From DASTPP01 sp035762175 (GTDB taxonomy: Bacteria; Myxococcota_A; Polyangia; Polyangiales; Polyangiaceae), in the NCBI GenBank assembly GCA_035762175.1, contig DASTPP010000144.1, positions 1 to 44,689 on the forward strand: DNA of 44,689 nucleotides, given 5' to 3'. Shown piece after piece: positions 6,457-14,585 of the stretch (position 1 is the first letter of the stretch; every line of letters starts with the position of its first letter). The translations under genes and the position numbers were made by a program. Under the pieces are notes generated by a model, which ran no database searches, had not been told where the DNA came from, and saw nothing but the letters and a program-made list of their open reading frames with translations.

Positions 6457-9225
6457 TCAGGGCGCGGGCGGGGCGGCGGCCTCGGCCGAGGCGGCGAGCC
6501 GCTCGTAGAGCAGCGGCAGGGCCTCGGCGAGCTTCGCGGCGTCGGGGCCGCCGGCCTGCGCCATGTCGGGGCGCCCGCCGCCCTTGCCGCCGACGCGGGC
6601 GGCGATGGGGGCGATGAGCTCGCCGGCCTTGAAGCGGCCCGTCAGCGACTTCGACACGGTGAGCACCAGCGACGCCTTGCCCCCGGCCTTCGAGCCGACG
6701 AGGACGACGGCGTCGCCGAGCTTGTCGCGCAGCCGGTCGGCCAGCTCGCGCAGCGTCGCCGCGTCGCCGACCTCGCTCTCGACCGCGAGCGCCTTGACGC
6801 CGCCCACCTCGCGGGCCGACGCCAGCATGGCCTCGAGGCCGCCGCCCGGCCCGGCCGCGGCCGCGCCGCCGCCGCCGAGGGCGAGCTTGCGCGTCAGCTC
6901 GGCCTTGGCCTTCTCGAGCTCGCGCACCTTGTCGGCGAGCGCCGCGATGACCTCGACGCGGGGGCGGCCCCCGGGCGACTTGGCGGCCTGGGCGATGTCG
7001 CGCAAGAGGCGCTCTTGCTCGCGCACGTAGGCGAGCGCGTTCAGGCCGGTGACCGCCTCGACGCGCCGGACGCCGGCGGCGACGCCCGCCTCGCTCACGA
7101 TCTTGAAGAAGCCGATGTCGCCGAGCGAGCGGGCGTGGGTGCCGCCGCAGAGCTCGACCGAGTCGCTCGTCATGGTCAGGACGCGCACGACGTCGCCGTA
7201 CTTCTCTTCGAAGATCGCCTTGGCGCCCTTCTTGCGCGCCTCGTCGATCGGCAAGACCTCGGTCAGCACGGGGTCGTTGCGCAAGATCTTCTCGTTGACG
7301 AGGTCTTCGACGCGCTCGATCTCGCCCGGCGTCATCGGCCGCGGGTGGCTGAAGTCGAAGCGCAGGGCGTCGGGCGCGACGAGCGAGCCCTTCTGCTCGA
7401 CGTGGTGGCCGAGCACGGCGCCGAGCGCCCAGTGCAGGAGGTGCGTCGCCGAGTGGTTGCGCCGCGTCGCCGAGCGCTTGTCGTGGTCGACCTCGAGCCG
7501 GACCGGGTCGCCCACCTTGAGCCGCCCCTGCGCCAGAAAGCCCTGGTGCACGACCAGCCCCGCCGTCGGCTTGAGGGTGTCGCGCACGATGACGCGGCCC
7601 GTGCCCTCGAGCGCCCGCAGCTCGCCCTCGTCGCCCACCTGCCCGCCGCCGCGCCCGTAGAAGGGCGTCCGGTCGGTCACGACCTCGACCTCGGGCAGCG
7701 GGCCCGTGCCGCCGAGCCACGCCACCTCGTCGACGAAGGCGCCGTCGACGAGCAGCGCGACGACCCGGCCCTCGCCCTCTTCTTCGTCGTAGCCGGTGAA
7801 CGAGACCGCCCCGCCCGGCACCTTCGCGAGCGCCTGGTAGTAGGCGGCGCCGACGCCGCCCTCGTCGTGCAGCTTGCTGCCGCGGCTGCGCTCTTTGGCG
7901 CGCGCGAGCTCGTCGTCGAAGCCGCCGAGGTCGACCCCGAAGCCCCGCTCTTCGGCGATGATTTGCGTCAAGTCGGGCGGGAACCCGTAGGTGTCGTAGA
8001 GCTCGAAGGCCGCCGCGCCGGCGAGGACCCTCTCGCCCCGCGCCCGCAGGCGCCCGAACTGCTCGTCGAGCAGCCCGAGCCCCCGGTCGAGCGTGCGCCG
8101 GAACTGCACCTCTTCTTGCTCGCACTGCGACACGATGAACTCGCGCCGCGCCCGGAGCTCGGCGTAGTCGTCGCCCATCAGGTCGATGACCTGCCCGGCC
8201 ACCTCGTGGAAGAAGGGCTTCGCGACGCCGAGCCGGTGGCCGTGGCGCACCGCCCGGCGCATCACCCGCCGGAGCACGTAGCCCCGCCCCGCCCGGTCGG
8301 GCGTGACGCCCTCGGCCAGCACGAAGGCGGCCATGCGCGCGTGGTCGGCGATGACCCGCATGCTCACGTCGTCGTCGCCCATCGTCGCGCCGTAGCGCTT
8401 GCCCGAGAGCGCGGCCGCCCGCTCGACCAGCGGGCGCAGGAGGTCGGTGTCGTAGTTCGACGTGACCCCCTGCAGCAGGCTCGCCACGCGCTCGAGGCCC
8501 ATGCCCGTGTCGATGCTCGGCGCCGGCAGCGGCCGCAGCTCGAAGCTGCCGTCGCCGCGGGCGAGCCGCTCGTACTGCATGAACACCAGGTTCCAAAATT
8601 CGAACCAGCCGTGGCCCTCGGCCGTCGGCTCTTCGCCGAAGCGCCCGTAGGGCACGCCCCCGGGCGGCACCGGGCCGAGCCAGAAGTGCAGCTCGCTGCA
8701 GGGCCCGCAGGGCCCCGTCTCGCCCATCTGCCAGAAGTTGTCGGCCTTGCCGAGGCCGAGGATGCGCCCGTCGGGCAGGCCCGCCACCTTCTTCCACAGG
8801 GCGCGCGCCTCGTCGTCGGGCGGCAGCCCCTCTTCGCCCCCGAAGACCGTGACGACGAGCCGCTCTTCGGGCAGCTCGAAGACGCGCGTCACCAGGCGCC
8901 AGGCCATCGCGATGGCCTCTTCTTTGAAGTAGTCGCCGAACGAGAAGTTGCCGAGCATCTCGAAGAAGGTGTGGTGCCGGGCGGTGCGCCCCACGTTCTC
9001 GAGGTCGTTGTGCTTGCCCGAGATGCGCACGCACTTCTGGCTCGAGGCGGCGCGCCGGAAGGGCTTCGACTCTTTGCCCGTGAAGACGTCTTTGAACGGC
9101 ACCATGCCCGCGTTGGCGAACATCAGCGTCGGGTCGTTCGGCACGATCGGCCCGCTCGGGCACACGCTGTGGCCCTCGGCGGCGAAAAACTCGAGAAAGG
9201 AGCGGCGAATCTCGGAGGCTTTCAT
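6457..9225 (-). CDS. alaS: Alanine-tRNA ligase
   Basis: This is alanyl-tRNA synthetase of 922 residues, slightly longer than the common 875. It charges tRNA-Ala in the cytoplasm. The N-terminal class II core is clear (VPNDPTLMFANAGMVPFKD, RHHTFFEMLGNFSFGDYFK, GETGPCGPCSE). The editing domain has HSATH near residue 590 and CGGTH near 693, together giving the zinc and deacylation site. The C-terminal domain ends with GGKGGGRPDMAQAGG. The start is ATG with GGGGGTGG upstream. It is followed closely by the Nif3-like gene. Confidence 0.98.
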   Translation of the reverse strand: MKASEIRRSFLEFFAAEGHSVCPSGPIVPNDPTLMFANAGMVPFKDVFTGKESKPFRRAASSQKCVRISGKHNDLENVGRTARHHTFFEMLGNFSFGDYFKEEAIAMAWRLVTRVFELPEERLVVTVFGGEEGLPPDDEARALWKKVAGLPDGRILGLGKADNFWQMGETGPCGPCSELHFWLGPVPPGGVPYGRFGEEPTAEGHGWFEFWNLVFMQYERLARGDGSFELRPLPAPSIDTGMGLERVASLLQGVTSNYDTDLLRPLVERAAALSGKRYGATMGDDDVSMRVIADHARMAAFVLAEGVTPDRAGRGYVLRRVMRRAVRHGHRLGVAKPFFHEVAGQVIDLMGDDYAELRARREFIVSQCEQEEVQFRRTLDRGLGLLDEQFGRLRARGERVLAGAAAFELYDTYGFPPDLTQIIAEERGFGVDLGGFDDELARAKERSRGSKLHDEGGVGAAYYQALAKVPGGAVSFTGYDEEEGEGRVVALLVDGAFVDEVAWLGGTGPLPEVEVVTDRTPFYGRGGGQVGDEGELRALEGTGRVIVRDTLKPTAGLVVHQGFLAQGRLKVGDPVRLEVDHDKRSATRRNHSATHLLHWALGAVLGHHVEQKGSLVAPDALRFDFSHPRPMTPGEIERVEDLVNEKILRNDPVLTEVLPIDEARKKGAKAIFEEKYGDVVRVLTMTSDSVELCGGTHARSLGDIGFFKIVSEAGVAAGVRRVEAVTGLNALAYVREQERLLRDIAQAAKSPGGRPRVEVIAALADKVRELEKAKAELTRKLALGGGGAAAAGPGGGLEAMLASAREVGGVKALAVESEVGDAATLRELADRLRDKLGDAVVLVGSKAGGKASLVLTVSKSLTGRFKAGELIAPIAARVGGKGGGRPDMAQAGGPDAAKLAEALPLLYERLAASAEAAAPPAP

Positions 9226-9240
9226 GGCGAAACCACCCCC

Positions 9241-9246
9241 GGCATA
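9241..9246 (-). promoter_or_regulatory. Extended -10 (TGC-TATGCC) before alaS
   Basis: The minus strand reads TGCTATGCC 15 bases before the alaS ATG, an extended -10 arrangement. It would leave a leader of roughly 9 bases. This is a weak call based on pattern only. Confidence 0.35.
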
Positions 9247-9415
9247 GCACGCCCCGCCCTCCCTCGGCCATCGCGGCCGTAGACTTTTGCGGCCCGTTCG
9301 ACGACCCTGGCGCCCCCGGACGCGGGCCCGGGCGCGCGCGGGCGGCCGCCGGGCCGGCGCCCCGGCGCCCGGCAGATTATGGGGCCCGCGCCCCGACGGA
9401 GGCGAGCGAGGCGGC

Positions 9416-10312
9416 ATGAAGGCTACGGACATTCGAACGGTCGGCGTCATCGGGGCGGGGCAGATGGGCTCGGGCATCGCGCAGGTCGCGGCCGCGACGG
9501 GCCTGCAGGTCGTGCTCGTCGACCACCGGCGCGACCTCGCCCAGAAGGGCAAAGACCGCATCGGCCAGGTGCTCGCCAAGCTCGTCGACAAGGGCAAGCT
9601 GCAGGCCGCCGAGCGCACCTCGACCCTCGAGCGCATCCGGCCCGCCGGCGACATCGGCGACCTGCACGACGCCGACGTCGTCGTCGAGGCCGCCACCGAG
9701 GCCTTCGACCTGAAGGTCAAGCTCTTCAAGGACGCCGACTCGGCCACGCGCGACGAGGCCCTGCTCGCCTCGAACACCTCGAGCATCTCGATCACCAAGC
9801 TCGCCGCCGCCACCAAGCGGCCCGAGCAGGTCATCGGCCTGCACTTCATGAACCCCGTGCCGCTGATGAAGCTCGTCGAGATCGTGCGCGGCGTGCAGAC
9901 CTCGGCCGACACCTACGAGACCATGCGCGACCTCAGCCTGCGCATGGGCAAGACGGTCATCACCTCGAAAGACCGCCCCGGCTTCGTCGTCAACCGCATG
10001 CTCGTGCCCTTCTTGAACGAGGCCTGCTTCGCCCTCCAAGAGGGCCTCAGCACGATGGAAGACATCGACCAGGGCGCCCGCCTCGGCCTAAACCACCCGA
10101 TGGGCCCCTTCGAGCTCGCCGACCTCATCGGCCTCGACACCCTGCTCTCGATCGCCGAGGTCTTGCACCGCGAGTTCGGCGACGACAAATACCGGCCCGC
10201 CACCCTGCTCCGGAACCTCGTCGCCGCCGGCTGGTGTGGCAAGAAGACCGGCCGCGGCTTCTACGTCTATGACGAGCGCGGCCAGCGCCTCGGCCGCGCC
10301 TTCGAGCCCTGA
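9416..10312 (+). CDS. hbd: 3-hydroxybutyryl-CoA (3-hydroxyacyl-CoA) dehydrogenase
   Basis: This 298-residue NAD-dependent enzyme oxidises 3-hydroxyacyl-CoA to 3-ketoacyl-CoA. The Rossmann motif VIGAGQMGSGIAQ is at residues 10-22, followed by SNTSSISITKLA, HFMNPVPLMKLVEIV (catalytic His), DRPGFVVNRML, and a C-terminal helical domain with LGLNHPMGPFELADLIGLD. The length matches the short-chain Hbd/PaaH type. I chose ATG 9416 because the Rossmann fold begins ten residues later and GGAGGCGAGCGAGG lies upstream. Enoyl-CoA hydratase follows on the same strand after 221 bases, so the pair serves fatty acid or butyrate beta-oxidation. A GATTAT box at 9374-9379 could be its -10. Confidence 0.95.
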   Translation: MKATDIRTVGVIGAGQMGSGIAQVAAATGLQVVLVDHRRDLAQKGKDRIGQVLAKLVDKGKLQAAERTSTLERIRPAGDIGDLHDADVVVEAATEAFDLKVKLFKDADSATRDEALLASNTSSISITKLAAATKRPEQVIGLHFMNPVPLMKLVEIVRGVQTSADTYETMRDLSLRMGKTVITSKDRPGFVVNRMLVPFLNEACFALQEGLSTMEDIDQGARLGLNHPMGPFELADLIGLDTLLSIAEVLHREFGDDKYRPATLLRNLVAAGWCGKKTGRGFYVYDERGQRLGRAFEP

Positions 10313-10324
10313 GCCCAGGCCCCG

Positions 10325-10490
10325 CCCGCGCGCCCCCCACCCCCGGCCCTGCCCGCACCGTCCGCCCCCCGGGCCGCCCGCTCGCACCCCGCCCCCGGCC
10401 CCGCCCACACCGTCCGCCCCCCGGCCGCGCGCCCGCACCCTGCCCCCGGCCCCGCCCGCAACGTCCGCCCCCCGGGCCGCGCGCCCGCCG
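10325..10490 (+). repeat. 51-52 bp imperfect tandem repeat, three copies
   Basis: The gap between the dehydrogenase and hydratase genes is filled by three imperfect copies of a C-rich unit. The core CGTCCGCCCCCC recurs at 10359, 10411 and 10462, giving periods of 52 and 51 bases. The strand asymmetry (C-rich on the + strand) is strong. It has no coding character. Confidence 0.75.
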
Positions 10491-10533
10491 GCGGGGCCCG
10501 CCTCCCCTTCCCCCGACCCCTCCGAGCCGACCG

Positions 10534-11325
10534 ATGCGAAAAGACTACGAATTCGTGCTCGTCGAGCGCGACGGCGCCCTCGTCACCCTCACGCTCAACC
10601 GCCCCGACAAGCTCAACGCCCTGAACGCCACGCTCATCGGCGAGCTCACCGACGCCTTCGCCTCGCTCTCGGCCGAGGCCTCGCCCCCGCGCGCCCTCGT
10701 GCTCACCGGCGCCGGCGAGAAGGCCTTCGCCGCCGGCGCCGACATCGCCGCCATGGCCAACCTCGGCGCCCCCGCCGCCCGCGCCTTCGCCGCCGCCGGC
10801 CACCGCCTCGGCGAGGCCATCGAGGCGGCCCCCTTCGCCGTGCTCGCCGCCGTCAACGGCTTCGCCCTCGGCGGCGGCTGCGAGCTCGCCCTCGCCTGCG
10901 ACCTCGTCTACGCCTCCGAGAAGGCCAAGTTCGGCCAGCCCGAGGTCAACCTCGGCGTCATTCCCGGGTTTGGCGGCACCCAGCGCCTGCCCCGCGCCGT
11001 CGGCCCCCAGAAGGCCCGCGAGATGGTGCTCACCGGCGCCACCATCGACGCCGCCGAGGCCAAGCGCGTCGGCCTCGTCTGCGAGGTCTACCCGCCCGCC
11101 GAGCTGCTCGCCAAGGTGCGCGAGACCGCCGCCGTCATCGCCCAGAAGGGCCCGCTCGCCATCACCGCCGCCAAGCGCGTCATGCGCGCCGGCGCCGACG
11201 TGCCCCTGCCCACCGCCAACGAGCTCGAGGCCCAGGCCTTCGCCGCCCTCTTCGGCAGCGACGACCAGCGCGAGGGCATGTCCGCCTTCCTCGCCAAGCG
11301 CCCCGCCCACTTCCACGGCCGCTAG
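10534..11325 (+). CDS. Enoyl-CoA hydratase (crotonase family)
   Basis: This 263-residue crotonase-fold enzyme hydrates enoyl-CoA in beta-oxidation. The oxyanion-hole and active-site blocks are intact: GEKAFAAGADIAAM near residue 65, VNGFALGGGCELALACDL near 108-125 with the first catalytic Glu, and KFGQPEVNLGVIPGFGGTQRL near 132-152 with the second. Both glutamates are kept, which favours true hydratase activity over other crotonase reactions. It lies downstream of the hydroxyacyl-CoA dehydrogenase, so the two catalyse consecutive steps. The start is ATG; no strong ribosome-binding site is visible. Confidence 0.94.
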   Translation: MRKDYEFVLVERDGALVTLTLNRPDKLNALNATLIGELTDAFASLSAEASPPRALVLTGAGEKAFAAGADIAAMANLGAPAARAFAAAGHRLGEAIEAAPFAVLAAVNGFALGGGCELALACDLVYASEKAKFGQPEVNLGVIPGFGGTQRLPRAVGPQKAREMVLTGATIDAAEAKRVGLVCEVYPPAELLAKVRETAAVIAQKGPLAITAAKRVMRAGADVPLPTANELEAQAFAALFGSDDQREGMSAFLAKRPAHFHGR

Positions 11326-11393
11326 AGCGCCGACCCCCACCGCCCGCCGGCCCGCGGCGCGCCCCGACGCCCGACGTGCCCCGACGCCCGCGG

Positions 11394-11438
11394 CGCCCGC
11401 AACGCCCGCAACGCCCGCAACGTCTGCAACGCCCGCGC
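11394..11438 (+). repeat. 9-bp tandem repeat CGCCCGCAA x5
   Basis: Five contiguous 9-base units lie in the 151-base gap before the amidotransferase gene. Three are exact CGCCCGCAA; the fourth is CGTCTGCAA and the fifth CGCCCGCGC. A related ACGCCCG motif precedes them from about 11361. Confidence 0.8.
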
Positions 11439-11476
11439 GCGGCCCGGGCGCCCCGGCCGGCCGCCCCGATCGAACG

Positions 11477-12259
11477 ATGTGCGAACTGCTCGGCATGGAG
11501 TGCAACGTCCCGACCGACATCGTCTTCTCGTTCACCGCGCTCTCGCTGCGCGGCGGGCTCAAGGGCCCGCACGGCGACGGCTGGGGCCTCGCCCTCTACG
11601 AGGGCCGCGCCGCCCGCGTCTTCCTCGAGCCCGAGTCGGCCGCCCGCTCGCCGCTCGCCGACTTCGTGCGCAAGAACCCCATCAAGACGCTGCTCGCCAT
11701 CGCCCACGTCCGCAAGCGCACCCGGGGGCCCCGCTCGCTCGAGAACACCCACCCCTTCGCCCGCGAGCTCTGGGGCCGGCACTTCGTCTTCGCCCACAAC
11801 GGCACCGTGCGCGGCGTGCGCGCCCTGCCCACCGGCCACTTCAAGCCGATCGGCAACACCGACAGCGAGCACGCCTTCTGCGCCCTCTTGCACCACCTCG
11901 AGTCGAGCTTCTCGGCCTACCCGCGCTCGAGCACCGACCTCGCCCGCGCCGTCGCCGACGTCGGCGGCTACCTCGGCCGCCACGGCACCTTCAACTTCTT
12001 GCTCGGCGACGGCGACCGGCTCTACGCCCGCTGCGCCACGCGCCTGCACTACCTCGTGCGGCAGGCGCCCTTCTGCAAGGCCACGCTCGCCGACGAAGAC
12101 GTCTCGATCGACTTCTCCAAGGTCACGACCCCCACCGACCGCGTCGCCGTCGTCGCCACCGCCCCGCTCACCCGCGACGAACGGTGGACGGAGGGCAAGC
12201 CCGGCACGCTCTGGGTCTTCCGCCGCGGCCGCCTGACGGCGACGCTGCCGTCGGCGTGA
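11477..12259 (+). CDS. Class II glutamine amidotransferase (YafJ/EgtC-like)
   Basis: This 260-residue stand-alone glutaminase domain has Cys2 (MCELLGMECN) as the N-terminal nucleophile after Met removal; this fixes the start at ATG 11477. Further Ntn-hydrolase features are HGDGWGLALY near residue 35, AHVRKRTRGP with the glutamine-binding Arg near 77, ENTHPFAR, FAHNGTVRG near 105, and NTDSEHAFCAL near 125. Such proteins release ammonia or hydrolyse glutamyl amides; EgtC acts in ergothioneine synthesis and YafJ has no known role. No ergothioneine or other partner gene is near. It sits alone and converges on the PBP gene. Confidence 0.92.
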   Translation: MCELLGMECNVPTDIVFSFTALSLRGGLKGPHGDGWGLALYEGRAARVFLEPESAARSPLADFVRKNPIKTLLAIAHVRKRTRGPRSLENTHPFARELWGRHFVFAHNGTVRGVRALPTGHFKPIGNTDSEHAFCALLHHLESSFSAYPRSSTDLARAVADVGGYLGRHGTFNFLLGDGDRLYARCATRLHYLVRQAPFCKATLADEDVSIDFSKVTTPTDRVAVVATAPLTRDERWTEGKPGTLWVFRRGRLTATLPSA

Positions 12260-12285
12260 GCGAGGGCGACGCTGCCCTCGGCGTG
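12238..12285 (+). repeat. 27-bp-period duplication across the amidotransferase stop codon
   Basis: GGCGACGCTGCCGTCGGCGTG (21 bases, 12238-12258) is repeated at 12265-12285 with one mismatch. The first copy contains the last codons and most of the stop codon; the second lies in the 60-base intergenic gap. Confidence 0.75.
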
Positions 12286-12319
12286 CGCGGGGGCGCGGCG
12301 GGCCCCGCGGGCGCCGCCG

Positions 12320-13429
12320 TCACTCTTCGCGGAAGTACGCCCGGAGCGCGTCGCGCGCGACGACGTTCGCCTTCGTCCACCAGCGCTCGTCGTTCGCGAG
12401 CAGGACGGCGATCGCCACCTCGGGGCGGCCCGTCGGCGCGAAGCCGGCGAACCACGAGTACATGCGCCGGGGCCGGCCGCCGACGAGCGTGCCGGTCTTG
12501 CCGGCGACGCGGCGCCAGAGCCCGTCGTCGGGCGAGAGCTCGTCGTCGCCCCCCCGGAACGCCTTCGCGCTCGTGCCCCGCCGCACCGTCACCGCGAGCA
12601 TGCGCGCCAGGTGGTCGGCGTTCGAAGGGCGCATCGCCCGCCCCCGCGAGCGCCGCTCCGGCGGCAGGCCCTCGTCGAGCAAGCTGAGCCGGATGCGCTC
12701 GCCGCGGTTGGCGACGGTGAGCATCATGTAGAGGGCGCCGAGCGGCGAGAGGCGCGCGTTCCAGAAGCCGGCGGACGCGCGCGCCAGGCCCAGCCGGTCG
12801 GAGGGGACGCGCACCTCGCCGGCGGGCACCTCGACGTCGGTCGGCACCTCGCTGCCGATGCCGAGCTCGTTGGCCATCGAGTGCAGCGCCTCGGGCCTGA
12901 GGTGCTTCAGGGCGAGGCGGGCGAAGACGAGGTTGTAGCTGTGGCCGAGCGCCTCGCCGAAGGTCGTGCAGCGGTCGTCGCGCGCCGGATCGTCGTCGAG
13001 ATCGCCCTCGCCGATGGCGCGCTCGCCGCCGTGAAAGCACTGCCGCGTCGCGGGGCCGACCCGCCCGCTCTCGAGCAGCGCCGCCGCCGTCACCGTCTTG
13101 AAGAGGCTCGCGCTCGGCGCGACCGCGCTCGAGACCATGTCGCGCCCGCCCAGGCTCGCCCACGCGAGCAGCCGCCCCGAGCGCACGTCGGCCATGACGA
13201 CGGCGCCCTCGTGCGCGCGCGAGGCGGCGAGCAGCCGCTCGGCCTCGCGCTGCAGCCGCGGGTCGAGCAGGAGGCGCGCCGGGCCCCGCCCCCCGGGCAG
13301 CGGCGCCGTCACCTCGCCGCGGTCGACGCGCACGCGGCGCATGTCCGGCGCCGGCGCCGCGGCGAGCGGGCGCGCGAGGCCGAAGAGCCCCAGCGAGGCG
13401 AGGGCGAGGGCGAGCGGGCGGGGGCGCAC
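12320..13429 (-). CDS. Stand-alone penicillin-binding transpeptidase domain protein
   Basis: This 369-residue exported protein consists almost only of the transpeptidase domain of class B PBPs. The three active-site motifs are present: SLFK near residue 107, SYN near 163 and KTGT near 310. Upstream of the domain only about 75 residues remain, without a dimerisation domain. The start is GTG 13429, chosen because it gives a signal peptide (RPRPLALALASLGLFGLARPLAAA). It should act in the periplasm on peptidoglycan or as a beta-lactam-binding sensor. YSWFAGFAPTG after the KTGT motif is typical of FtsI/MrdA-like domains. The neighbours suggest no pathway. Confidence 0.88.
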   Translation of the reverse strand: MRPRPLALALASLGLFGLARPLAAAPAPDMRRVRVDRGEVTAPLPGGRGPARLLLDPRLQREAERLLAASRAHEGAVVMADVRSGRLLAWASLGGRDMVSSAVAPSASLFKTVTAAALLESGRVGPATRQCFHGGERAIGEGDLDDDPARDDRCTTFGEALGHSYNLVFARLALKHLRPEALHSMANELGIGSEVPTDVEVPAGEVRVPSDRLGLARASAGFWNARLSPLGALYMMLTVANRGERIRLSLLDEGLPPERRSRGRAMRPSNADHLARMLAVTVRRGTSAKAFRGGDDELSPDDGLWRRVAGKTGTLVGGRPRRMYSWFAGFAPTGRPEVAIAVLLANDERWWTKANVVARDALRAYFREE

Positions 13430-13438
13430 CGTGGCGGG

Positions 13439-13444
13439 TGCGTA
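13439..13444 (-). promoter_or_regulatory. Possible -10 box TACGCA before PBP gene
   Basis: TACGCA on the minus strand lies nine bases before the GTG start. There is no ribosome-binding site in the usual window, so a leaderless or very short leader is possible. Weak match. Confidence 0.3.
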
Positions 13445-13568
13445 CGCCCCTCCGGCGCCCGGGGCCAAGTTCTCGGCGGCCGCGCGACGCCGGCCCCGCG
13501 AGCGCGGGCCCCTCACCCAATCGAGCGCCCGGGCGCGAAGGCGCCCCGGCCCCGGCCCGGGGCCGCGT

Positions 13569-14585
13569 TCACTCCTCGATGGAGAGCTCCAAGGTGAAGG
13601 GCCCGTCGTTGCCGACGCCGAAGCCGTCGACGACGACCCAAACCGTCTCGCCCGTATTCACGACCTCGCGCAAGATCTCACCCGTCACCGGCGAAAAATT
13701 GTCTTCGCACACCAGCTGGGCCCCGTCGCACCGCTCGCGGGCGTAGAGAACCGAGTCGAACTGCGCGTTCACGAAGGCTCGCAGGGTGCCCGACTTGTGG
13801 ACCGTGACGGCGAAGATGATGTCGGGCGCCGCATTGGTCTGCACGGGGCTGCAGTCCGCGCCCTCTCCCGCGGCGTGCGGGCCGGCGGCCGTCGTGTCGG
13901 CGCTGACGCTGACCGTCTGCTGGGGGAACACATGCACGGGCACACCCCCGCCCGGCACGGAGTTGCCGCAGCCGGTGGCCAAGGCCCCAGCCGGCACCGT
14001 GGTCCGGCACTGCGAGGAGCAGAAGTCGCCATCGGCCTGGTTGCCGTCGTCGCACTGCTCGCCGGGCACGACCACGCCGTCGCCGCAGGGCGCCGGCAGG
14101 CCACCGCCCGTCCCGCCCGAGCCGCCCCCGCCCGGGCCGCCCGCGCCGCCGTCGCCGCCCGCGCCGCCGCGCCCGGCCTCGCCGCCCGTGCCGGCCGCGC
14201 CCCCGTTGCCCGCCTCGCCCCCGGTGCCGCCCGTGCCGCCCGTGCCGCCCGTGCCGTCGAGGCAACCGACGCAGAACGGCTCGTAGCCCGTGCCCTCGAG
14301 GTTGCAGATCTGCGTGCCCTGCGAGACGCCGTCGCGGCAGAAGCAGAGCTGCGTGTCGATGCCGGCCTGGCAGACCAGGCTGCTCGACTGGCAGGCGCCG
14401 CTGCACTCGCCGAAGCCGTCGCCCTGGGCGTTGCACTGCTTGGTGCCCTCGCCGCCGTTGGCGCAGAGGCAGTAGACGAAGGCGTTCGGCACGCAGAGCC
14501 GCTCGCCGTCGGCGGGCGCGCCCGTGGCGCAGGCCGCGCCGAGGAGCGCGGCCGCGAAGAGGCATCGGAGTACGTCTCGCGTCAT
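13569..14585 (-). CDS. Cys-rich lipoprotein with collagen-like Gly linker, MYXO_CYS repeat and PPC-like domain
   Basis: This 338-residue lipoprotein has lipobox LLGAAC with Cys19. Residues 25-95 are Cys-rich. Next is a run of about 50 residues of GGTGG, GEAG and GGAG type. Then comes one myxobacterial Cys-rich repeat, CGDGVVVPGEQCDDGN with GDFCSSQC. The C-terminal 120 residues (TVHKSGTLRAFV, ERCDGAQLVCEDN, ETVWVVVDGFGVGNDGPFTLEL) resemble a bacterial prepeptidase-like beta-sandwich. It is predicted to be surface-exposed with the Gly tract as a flexible linker. Its ATG overlaps the stop of the metalloprotease gene (ATGA), so the two are translationally coupled. Confidence 0.85.
   Translation of the reverse strand: MTRDVLRCLFAAALLGAACATGAPADGERLCVPNAFVYCLCANGGEGTKQCNAQGDGFGECSGACQSSSLVCQAGIDTQLCFCRDGVSQGTQICNLEGTGYEPFCVGCLDGTGGTGGTGGTGGEAGNGGAAGTGGEAGRGGAGGDGGAGGPGGGGSGGTGGGLPAPCGDGVVVPGEQCDDGNQADGDFCSSQCRTTVPAGALATGCGNSVPGGGVPVHVFPQQTVSVSADTTAAGPHAAGEGADCSPVQTNAAPDIIFAVTVHKSGTLRAFVNAQFDSVLYARERCDGAQLVCEDNFSPVTGEILREVVNTGETVWVVVDGFGVGNDGPFTLELSIEE

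Noticed and set aside
7015..9282. A 755-codon plus-strand frame opposite alaS
   Set aside because: alaS is certain from its motifs. The antisense frame stays open only because GC-rich codons rarely give stops on the other strand.
14160..14260. GGC/GGT-type repeats as a DNA repeat element
   Set aside because: They are the in-frame Gly-rich linker of the Cys-rich lipoprotein. The same applies to 24290-24400 in the FAS1 lipoprotein.
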